Made by a program: the position numbers and the translations under genes. The notes under the pieces are model-generated. The model saw only the letters and a list, made by a program, of their open reading frames with translations. It ran no database searches and was not told where the DNA came from. A stretch of 7,434 nucleotides of DNA from CAYYNP01 sp964472545 (lineage in GTDB: Bacteria > Planctomycetota > Planctomycetia > Pirellulales > Thermoguttaceae), in NCBI GenBank assembly GCA_964472545.1, contig CAYYNP010000409.1, forward strand, positions 1 to 7,434. The letters run 5' to 3'. Positions 1 to 6,206 of the stretch are shown in pieces (the stretch's first letter is position 1; each line of letters opens with the position of its first letter).

Positions 1-1
1 A

Positions 2-13
2 GTGTTCTGGCAC
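2..13 (-). CDS. Possible start of a minus-strand gene leaving the left edge (partial, about 4 codons)
   Basis: Reading the minus strand, AGGAG (complement of 22-26) stands 8 nt before a GTG whose first base is position 13. This is a textbook Shine-Dalgarno spacing and one of the best in the window. Only four complete codons (M-P-E-H) lie inside the window, so nothing can be said about the product. The putative gene has the same orientation as the acetolactate synthase gene, whose stop is at 228, and is separated from it by a repeat-bearing gap of about 215 bp. It may therefore have its own promoter, or may be the next gene of a loose operon. The call rests on the ribosome-binding site and start codon alone; chance occurrence is possible. 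Confidence 0.4.
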
Positions 14-62
14 GATGTATTCTCCTTTGTTGGCGCATTCGACTTGGTGGGGAAGCGTCTGA

Positions 63-113
63 GTCGTCATCTCGCTCCGCGTGTTGTCTGGGCGTCTCGC
101 GGAGCGAGACGAC
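63..113. repeat. Nested inverted repeat / hairpin
   Basis: A perfect 8-bp stem with a 3-nt loop is visible at 93-111: CGTCTCGC, GGA, GCGAGACG. The same right arm also pairs with an upstream copy: CTCGCTCCGCG at 71-81 is the exact complement of 98-108, and GTCGTC at 63-68 pairs with 108-113 once a 3-nt bulge (69-71) is allowed. Two alternative folds therefore compete for the same arm. It lies 115 nt beyond the stop codon of the minus-strand gene. On that strand no U-run follows it, so it is not a classical rho-independent terminator, although it could protect or end the transcript. It may also be a dispersed intergenic repeat. Confidence 0.7.
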
Positions 114-170
114 TACTATCCTCTATCTACTATCCTCTATCTACTATCCTCTTTCTATACTTTCCTCTAT
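113..170. repeat. 14-bp tandem repeat, three clear copies plus one degenerate
   Basis: The unit CTACTATCCTCTAT occurs exactly at 113-126 and 127-140, and with one change (CTACTATCCTCTTT) at 141-154. A degenerate 16-nt copy that keeps the TCCTCTAT ending follows at 155-170. The unit is itself built from short TATC/CTCT words and is strongly strand-biased (pyrimidines on plus, purines on minus). It is AT-richer than its surroundings and begins exactly at the end of the hairpin. No gene crosses it. Similar short pyrimidine-rich arrays occur, as far as I recall, between genes in planctomycete genomes; their function is unknown to me. Confidence 0.85.
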
Positions 171-227
171 CCGTCCGCCCACAGATCCTCATCCGGAGCC
201 AAGTCCCAGGTCTTCAATTCGCTTGAC

Positions 228-1862
228 TCAGATCGGGCAAACCAGCTTGCCCAACTGTTCGGTCAGTTTCATGTTCTCCGAATAATCGACCGGGCAATCG
301 ATCACGACCACGGTGTCGTCTTCGATCGCTTGCTTCAGCGTGGGGATCAACTCGTCGGCGGCCTCGACACGATAGCCCTTGGCGCCGAAGCTCTCGGCGT
401 ATTTCACGAAGTCGGGATTGTTGAACGCCACGTTGCTCTCGTAGCCGAAGCGGCGCTGCTGGTGCCACTTGATCAGCCCGTAGCCGTCGTCGTTCCAGAT
501 CAAGATCACCATCGGCGTGCCGATCCGAAGCGCCGTCTCGATCTCCTGCGAGTTCATCATAAAGCCGGCGTCGCCGGTCACCGCCACGATCGTCTTCTCC
601 GGATAGGCCAGCTTGGCCGCGATCGCCCCGGGTACGGCGATTCCCATGGCCGCGAATCCGTTGGAGATGATGCACGTGTTGGGCCGCTCCGCCCGATACA
701 TCCGCGCCATCCAGATCTTGTGGGCCCCCACGTCGCTGATGGCGATCGATTCCGGCGAGAGGACCTGGCGCAAGTCCCAGACGATCTTGGCCGGCTTCAT
801 GGGGAAGCTGGCGTCGTCGGCGTGGGCGTTGAGTTCCTCGACGATCATCCGGTGCAGGTTTTCCGACGGCGACTGCTCGCGCGGCGTGAGCAATGCCCCG
901 ATGCCCTCCAGCGCCGCACCGATGTCGCCGATCACTCCGGTGGCCACGATGTAGTGCTCGTCGACCTCGGCGGGGCACGGGTTGACGTTGATGATTTGGT
1001 GGTTCTTGCCGGGGTTCCAAGGGTGCGGATGATACTCGACCATGTCGTAGCCGACGCAGAGGATCACATCGGCCCGGTCGAAGCCGCAGTTGACGTAGTC
1101 GCGCGACTGCAAGCCGATGGTGCCCAAACAGAGCGGATGCGACGAAGGGATCACGCCCTTGGCCATGAACGTGGTGGCCACGGGAATCTTGTGACGTTCG
1201 GCAAAGGCGACCAGTTTCTCACATGCCCGGGCCCGGATCACGCCGTTGCCGGCGAGGATCAGCGGATAGTCGGCGTTGGCGATCAGGTCGGCCGCCTCTT
1301 GGATCTTTCGCGGCGCCGGCACCGGAGGGGCGGGACTCTGCACCCGCAACGGCTCTTTGCCGTCGACCTCCATCTTGGCCACGTTTTCCGGCAGGTCGAT
1401 GAAACTCACTCCCGGCCGCTCCGCTCGGGCTTGCTTGAAGGCCTTGCGGACGACCTCCGGAACGGTCTCGGGCAGAATCACCTGGGTGCAGTATTTCGAG
1501 ATCGGCCGGAAGAGGTTCACCAAATCGAGATGCTGGTGGCTCTCCTTGTGCATCCGGGTGGTAGCCGCCTGGCCGGAGATGGCAACCACCGGGGCGTGGT
1601 CCATGTTGGCGTCGGCCACGCCGGTGACCAAGTTGGTCGCCCCGGGACCCAACGTGGCCAAACAAACGCCGGCCCGGCCCGTCAGCCGGCCGTAGACGTC
1701 GGCCATGAAGGCGGCGGCCTGTTCGTGACGCGTGGTGATAAAGCGGATCGAGCTGTCGCGCAGCGCGTCCATGATGTCGAGGTTCTCTTCTCCGGGAATG
1801 CCGAAGAGGAACTCGACGCCCTCATTCTCAAGACAACGAACAAACAGCTCGGCGGCTCTCAC
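228..1862 (-). CDS. alsS: Acetolactate synthase, large (catalytic) subunit, AlsS-like ThDP enzyme
   Basis: A 544-residue enzyme of the thiamine-diphosphate family that condenses two pyruvates to 2-acetolactate and CO2 in the cytoplasm. The N-terminal pyrimidine-binding domain (about 1-165) has FGIPGEENLD and the RHEQAAAFMADVYGRLTG block, whose Glu47 is the expected catalytic glutamate. It is followed by LGPGATNLVTG at 71-81. The central domain spans about 185-325. The C-terminal pyrophosphate-binding domain has the Mg/ThDP motif starting GDA at 430-432 and ending NDD at 457-459. The closing segment CPVDYSEN (523-530) and KYAESFGAKGYRVE (488-501) closely resemble Bacillus AlsS, so a catabolic-type, single-subunit enzyme is likely. 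No small regulatory (IlvN-like) subunit is seen nearby, but a biosynthetic IlvB role or use of another 2-keto acid cannot be excluded. The start is GTG at 1862-1860, 8 nt after GGGAG on the minus strand. The stop is TGA. The gene symbol is by similarity only. Confidence 0.92.
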   Translation of the reverse strand: MRAAELFVRCLENEGVEFLFGIPGEENLDIMDALRDSSIRFITTRHEQAAAFMADVYGRLTGRAGVCLATLGPGATNLVTGVADANMDHAPVVAISGQAATTRMHKESHQHLDLVNLFRPISKYCTQVILPETVPEVVRKAFKQARAERPGVSFIDLPENVAKMEVDGKEPLRVQSPAPPVPAPRKIQEAADLIANADYPLILAGNGVIRARACEKLVAFAERHKIPVATTFMAKGVIPSSHPLCLGTIGLQSRDYVNCGFDRADVILCVGYDMVEYHPHPWNPGKNHQIINVNPCPAEVDEHYIVATGVIGDIGAALEGIGALLTPREQSPSENLHRMIVEELNAHADDASFPMKPAKIVWDLRQVLSPESIAISDVGAHKIWMARMYRAERPNTCIISNGFAAMGIAVPGAIAAKLAYPEKTIVAVTGDAGFMMNSQEIETALRIGTPMVILIWNDDGYGLIKWHQQRRFGYESNVAFNNPDFVKYAESFGAKGYRVEAADELIPTLKQAIEDDTVVVIDCPVDYSENMKLTEQLGKLVCPI

Positions 1863-2350
1863 TTGGGGTCTCCCTCTGCGACTTTCCGGTTCGACGCTGC
1901 AACACGGGCTATCGGAGCGCGGCGATTTGTCGCCACCCTATTCCTTCCATTCGGCACAAAATCCGGAAGATCCGCCGCGAAGTCCGGTCCCGTTTGAAAT
2001 ATACGGAATTCGACAAGCGTTGGGGATACCCAGGGCAAGTTGGGGCCGGGTGATATGGCTTTGCATCGGGGCCGTGCTGCCCCCTCCGACTGTTGCAGCA
2101 AGAGTGCAGGCGCACCTGTAGGTCATTGCCGCGTCAACCTCTTGACGTCGCGCGGAAATCGTGGAGGATAGTTGGCGGCAAAGGCCTGTCGAACGGGGTG
2201 TCCCTTCCGGCCGACGCGCCTTTGCACTGTCGGAACGAGTTGACACATCCGGCAGCGCTTGTCCAGGCGGATAGGATTTCGGCAAGATGCCCTCCGCCCG
2301 ATCTCGACCTTGACCACCGCTGCCTCGGCCGCACTGTCTCCCGATCTACC
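1863..2350. other. Divergent intergenic region between the two transcription units
   Basis: About 490 bp separate the GTG of the acetolactate synthase gene from the preferred start of the flavoprotein gene, so both promoters should lie here. I see no tRNA, no recognisable riboswitch and no convincing protein gene. Short symmetric elements include GGCGA-TTTG-TCGCC at 1921-1934 (in the leader of the minus-strand gene), GGGGC-6 nt-GCCCC at 2068-2083 and CGTCAA-CCTC-TTGACG at 2132-2147. A perfect TTGACA stands at 2240-2245 on the plus strand, but nothing like a -10 box is at the right distance. On the minus strand TATATT (complement of 1998-2003) is a fair -10 match without a good -35. Several short open frames cross the region on both strands with no family resemblance. 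Confidence 0.6.
2132..2147. promoter_or_regulatory. Short perfect palindrome, possible operator
   Basis: CGTCAA and TTGACG form 6-bp arms around the 4-nt spacer CCTC. The element sits about 200 bp upstream of the preferred start of the flavoprotein gene and 270 bp upstream of the acetolactate synthase start, in the divergent region where a regulator of either gene would be expected. The right arm resembles a -35 box; the best downstream -10 candidate (GATAGT at 2167-2172) matches four of six bases at a 19-bp spacing, which is weak. A symmetric element of this size can arise by chance. Confidence 0.25.
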
Positions 2351-4186
2351 GTGACTGCGACACCCTGCTACGACGTGCGTCTATCCCATCCGCAATACTA
2401 TGTGGATGAAGTGGAGTGTATGCGGGGGTGCCCCGTCTCAACCGACTCTCGCGGGTATTTAGTGTCAATCGGTCGTGGGGATTACAGGAGGGGGTACGAG
2501 GTGGCCCGTGGGCCGAACCCATTTGCGTCGATTTGCGGCAAGGTCTGCGGCGCGCCGTGCGAGATCTCCTGCCGCCGCGGAAAGATCGACGAGCCGCTGA
2601 GAATCCGCTCGCTGAAGGGTTTTCTTACCGATCGATACGGCGCCGAGACCATCCCACCGGCCGAAACGCTGGCCATGTCGGACGTGCAGGGAAGCCTTGA
2701 CGCCCCGGCGACGGGTCGGCGCGTGGCGATGATCGGGGCCGGCGTTGCCAGCCTGACTTGTGCCCACGATCTGGCTCGGCTGGGCCACGAGTGCCACGTC
2801 TTCGAGCGCGACGAGAAGCCCGGCGGGATGCTGACCTACGGCGTGCCGCTGTATCGGCTCGATCGGGAGTTGGTCGCCCGGGAGATCGAAGCGATCACCG
2901 GCATGCAGCACGTCACGCTCCATTTGGGGGCGGAAATCGGTAAGGACATTTCGTTCGCCGAGCTACGCGAGCAATACGACGCGGTGTTTATCGGCGTGGG
3001 ATTGCCCGACGGCCGGCGTCTGCCGTTGCCCGGGGCCGACCACCCGGACGTGCTCGACGCGATCGCCATCCTGCACGACTACTGCGACGGCTGTAACGGC
3101 CGCGATTTTTCCGGTCGCAACGTCTTGGTGATCGGCGGCGGCAACGTGGCGATGGACATCGCCCGGGGGCTGCTGCGGATGAACGCGGCGTCGGTCAGGG
3201 CGGTCTGCCTGGAACGCGACTGGGACGAGATGCCGGCCGATCACGAGGAACTGGTCGACGCCGATGCCGAGGGCGTGGAACTGATCCCCGGCTGGGGGCC
3301 GATGGAGATCGTCGCCAAGGGGGAGAAGATCCGGGGGCTGCGGTGCCAGAAGGTGCTTTCGGTCTTCAACGAGGAGGGTCGATTCGCCCCCACGTTTGAC
3401 GAGAGCGAGAAGCGCGTGGTCGAGGCCGACACGGTGATCTTCTCGGTCGGCCAGGCCTCGGAGCCGAAATTCATCAAGGCGATCGAGGGTGTTCAGCACG
3501 AGCGGGGCATTCTGAAGACCGACCCGGTGACGAAGCAGACGGCGCTCGAGGGCGTCTTTGCCGGCGGCGACGTGGCCTCCGGACCGGGGTTGTTCATCAA
3601 TTGCATTCAGGACGGTTCGCTGGCGGCTTTGGCGATTGACGCCTACATGAACAAGGCCTCGCTCAAGCAAAAGGTCCGCGTGCCGCGGCATCGCCGGCTA
3701 CCGAACTATCGGCGGCCGACCGACTACGTGAACCTGCGGCGTGAAGGCCCCTCCCTGACGCCGGCCGAGCAGCGTCGGCGATCCAACGACGTGATCGAGG
3801 CAATCCACACCGAGTCGCAGGCCGTTTGGCAGGCCCAGCGCTGCCTGGAGTGCCACATCAACCCCACGTTCGACGGAAACCTCTGCATCCAGTGCAACGG
3901 CTGTGTGGACGTCTGCCCGATGGACTGCCTGCGGATGATCGACGCGGCGTTTGTCGCCGGCGAAGAGGCCCGGGGCGTATTGCAGAAAGAATTCGGCAAC
4001 GGCCGGTCCGGCAGTGGCTCGATACCGGCCGGCCAAGGCGCCGTGATGCTCTTGGACCCGACCGCCTGCATCCGCTGTGGGCTGTGTGCGTTGCGCTGCC
4101 CGACCGACGCGGCGGTGATGTACGACGCGACCTTCGAGATCGAGTACCAAGACACCGAACGGGAGGTCACATGGTCTGGGGACTGA
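2351..4186 (+). CDS. GltD-like FAD/NAD(P) oxidoreductase fused to a C-terminal 2x[4Fe-4S] ferredoxin domain
   Basis: About 611 residues from GTG at 2351, probably cytoplasmic (no signal or membrane segment). Numbered from that start, the N-terminal helical domain carries cysteines 23, 27, 62, 66, 70 and 74 in ECMRGCPV and ICGKVCGAPCEISC, the Fe-S arrangement of the small subunit of glutamate synthase (GltD), NfnB and dihydropyrimidine dehydrogenase. FAD site: GAGVAS (129-134), GGMLTYGVPLYRL and AGGDVASGPG. NAD(P) site: GGGNVAMD (262-269). The C-terminus is a bacterial-type ferredoxin with CxxCxxCxxxCP at 512-522 and 573-583, the clusters separated by a roughly 50-residue insert. It probably shuttles electrons between NAD(P)H, ferredoxin and the Rieske/cytochrome b complex encoded just downstream. 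The open frame reaches upstream to 2093, but the extra residues look non-coding and the family N-terminus fits GTG 2351; no Shine-Dalgarno precedes it, and ATG 2420 would cut off the first cysteine. The end overlaps the next gene by 16 nt. It is not a true glutamate synthase subunit: no GltB is present. Confidence 0.88.
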   Translation: MTATPCYDVRLSHPQYYVDEVECMRGCPVSTDSRGYLVSIGRGDYRRGYEVARGPNPFASICGKVCGAPCEISCRRGKIDEPLRIRSLKGFLTDRYGAETIPPAETLAMSDVQGSLDAPATGRRVAMIGAGVASLTCAHDLARLGHECHVFERDEKPGGMLTYGVPLYRLDRELVAREIEAITGMQHVTLHLGAEIGKDISFAELREQYDAVFIGVGLPDGRRLPLPGADHPDVLDAIAILHDYCDGCNGRDFSGRNVLVIGGGNVAMDIARGLLRMNAASVRAVCLERDWDEMPADHEELVDADAEGVELIPGWGPMEIVAKGEKIRGLRCQKVLSVFNEEGRFAPTFDESEKRVVEADTVIFSVGQASEPKFIKAIEGVQHERGILKTDPVTKQTALEGVFAGGDVASGPGLFINCIQDGSLAALAIDAYMNKASLKQKVRVPRHRRLPNYRRPTDYVNLRREGPSLTPAEQRRRSNDVIEAIHTESQAVWQAQRCLECHINPTFDGNLCIQCNGCVDVCPMDCLRMIDAAFVAGEEARGVLQKEFGNGRSGSGSIPAGQGAVMLLDPTACIRCGLCALRCPTDAAVMYDATFEIEYQDTEREVTWSGD

Positions 4187-4335
4187 TCTGCCTGTCGCTG
4201 ATGCTCGGCAGCCTGTTTCTGCTGCTGTTCGTGTTGGCGGCACGCAGTGGACAATTCGAGGATATGGAGGCGAGCAAGTACGAGATGCTGCGCCTGACGG
4301 ACGAGACGTGGAGGAAAGAAAATGGGATCCGATAA
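4171..4335 (+). CDS. ccoS: CcoS/FixS-like small membrane protein
   Basis: A 54-residue protein beginning MVWGLICLSLMLGS. One hydrophobic helix (about 3-24) is followed by ARSGQFEDMEASKYEML (24-40), which matches the hallmark of CcoS/FixS proteins, where a single helix is followed by R-S-G-Q-F-D-D-L-E and a short tail. CcoS is known as a maturation factor that helps insert cofactors into cbb3-type cytochrome oxidase. No cbb3 subunit lies in the window, so here it may serve the bc-type complex or belong to a larger respiratory cluster. The gene is locked in by overlaps: its ATG lies 16 nt inside the end of the flavoprotein gene, and its TAA lies 14 nt inside the Rieske gene, which suggests translational coupling. 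GGAGG at 4162-4166 stands 4 nt before the ATG, a short but usable spacing. The tail after the motif is longer than in typical CcoS. Confidence 0.82.
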   Translation: MVWGLICLSLMLGSLFLLLFVLAARSGQFEDMEASKYEMLRLTDETWRKENGIR

Positions 4336-4804
4336 GGCGCCGGTATACGAACGCCGCGGCGTGGTCGGCGCCCTGCTGGCAGCCGGCGCAGCCGCGCTGG
4401 GGCTGTGTGCCTGGGGTGGCGCCGCGGTCTGGCGCAATCTTTGGCCGCAGGTCAGCTACGGCGAAGGCACGCGGGTGAAGGTCGGCCGCGGCGAGGACTT
4501 TGCCGACGGCGACACGATCCTCTTCGAGCGGAAGCTGATCATCCGCAAGCAAACGGCCAACGGCGGAAAGCCCCGGGTGGCGGCGATCTCGATGGTCTGC
4601 ACGCATCTGGGTTGCACGATCGGCGCGGTCACCGGCGGGTTCAAGTGCCCTTGTCACGGCTCGCAATTCGACGGCGACGGCCGCGTGATGGGCGGGCCGG
4701 CCCCGAGGGACCTGGAGTGGTTCACCGTCTCGGTCGATCCGGCCGGCGAGTTGATCGTCGACAAGTCCCGCACCTGCGACGTGGAGTCCTTCTTCGAGGT
4801 CTAA
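4322..4804 (+). CDS. Rieske 2Fe-2S iron-sulfur protein of a bc/b6f-type complex
   Basis: A 160-residue, membrane-anchored Rieske protein that takes an electron from quinol at the Qo site of cytochrome b and passes it to a cytochrome c. An N-terminal segment with ERRG (10-13) and a hydrophobic stretch (14-36) act as uncleaved anchor; the arginine pair just before the helix is compatible with Tat export, the usual route for Rieske proteins. The cluster-binding loops are CTHLGC (93-98) and CPCHGSQF (109-116). Cys93, His95, Cys109 and His112 should hold the 2Fe-2S cluster, and Cys98 and Cys111 the stabilising disulfide. The GGPAPR loop (124-129) completes the fold. ATG 4322 lies 7 nt after GGAGG (4310-4314), inside the end of the CcoS-like gene. 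Cytochrome b follows after 6 nt. Length and motifs are intact, with no sign of decay. It is close to QcrA/PetC, but I would not choose between these symbols. Confidence 0.95.
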   Translation: MGSDKAPVYERRGVVGALLAAGAAALGLCAWGGAAVWRNLWPQVSYGEGTRVKVGRGEDFADGDTILFERKLIIRKQTANGGKPRVAAISMVCTHLGCTIGAVTGGFKCPCHGSQFDGDGRVMGGPAPRDLEWFTVSVDPAGELIVDKSRTCDVESFFEV

Positions 4805-4810
4805 GAAGCC

Positions 4811-6205
<1,395 letters not shown>

Positions 6206-6206
6206 A

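Larger units (their letters stand above)
14..227. other. Intergenic gap downstream of the acetolactate synthase gene
   Basis: No credible gene lies between the putative start at 13 and the stop codon at 228. The gap holds a strong inverted repeat (63-113) directly followed by a pyrimidine-rich tandem repeat (113-170), and the Shine-Dalgarno sequence at 22-26 on the minus strand. A 74-codon plus-strand reading frame (2-226) crosses it, but it runs straight through the hairpin and the repeat and its translation looks like no family I know. Confidence 0.6.

Noticed and set aside
93..111. Hairpin as a rho-independent terminator of the acetolactate synthase gene
   Set aside because: The stem is strong, but on the minus strand it is followed by CCCAGACAAC rather than a run of T.
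113..170. Tandem array as a CRISPR array
   Set aside because: The units are 14 bp, directly adjacent and without unique spacers.
81..1997. Very long plus-strand frame (638 codons) covering the whole acetolactate synthase gene
   Set aside because: It is an antisense shadow caused by GC-rich codon use of the minus-strand gene; its translation is rich in Arg, His, Asp and Val, has no family motif, and starts inside the hairpin and tandem repeat.
1998..2026. TATATT on the minus strand as the -10 box of the acetolactate synthase gene
   Set aside because: The sequence 17 bp upstream (TCCCCA) matches the -35 consensus poorly, so the promoter call would rest on one AT-rich hexamer.
2240..2277. Perfect TTGACA at 2240-2245 as a sigma-70 promoter
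   Set aside because: The nearest -10-like word (TAGGAT at 2272-2277) is 26 bp away, far outside the usual 16-18 bp spacing.
1938..2285. Small minus-strand frame of 115 codons in the divergent region, possibly a gene
   Set aside because: No ribosome-binding site that I could support, composition unlike the neighbouring proteins, and no familiar motif; other short frames overlap it equally well.
2963..3691. Minus-strand frame of 242 codons inside the flavoprotein gene
   Set aside because: Low-complexity His/Arg/Asp/Val translation typical of the complementary strand of a GC-rich gene; the plus strand encodes clear FAD and NAD(P) motifs here.
3698..4666. Minus-strand frame of 322 codons across the ferredoxin, CcoS-like and Rieske region
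   Set aside because: It runs antisense to three genes with diagnostic motifs and shows no recognisable domain itself.
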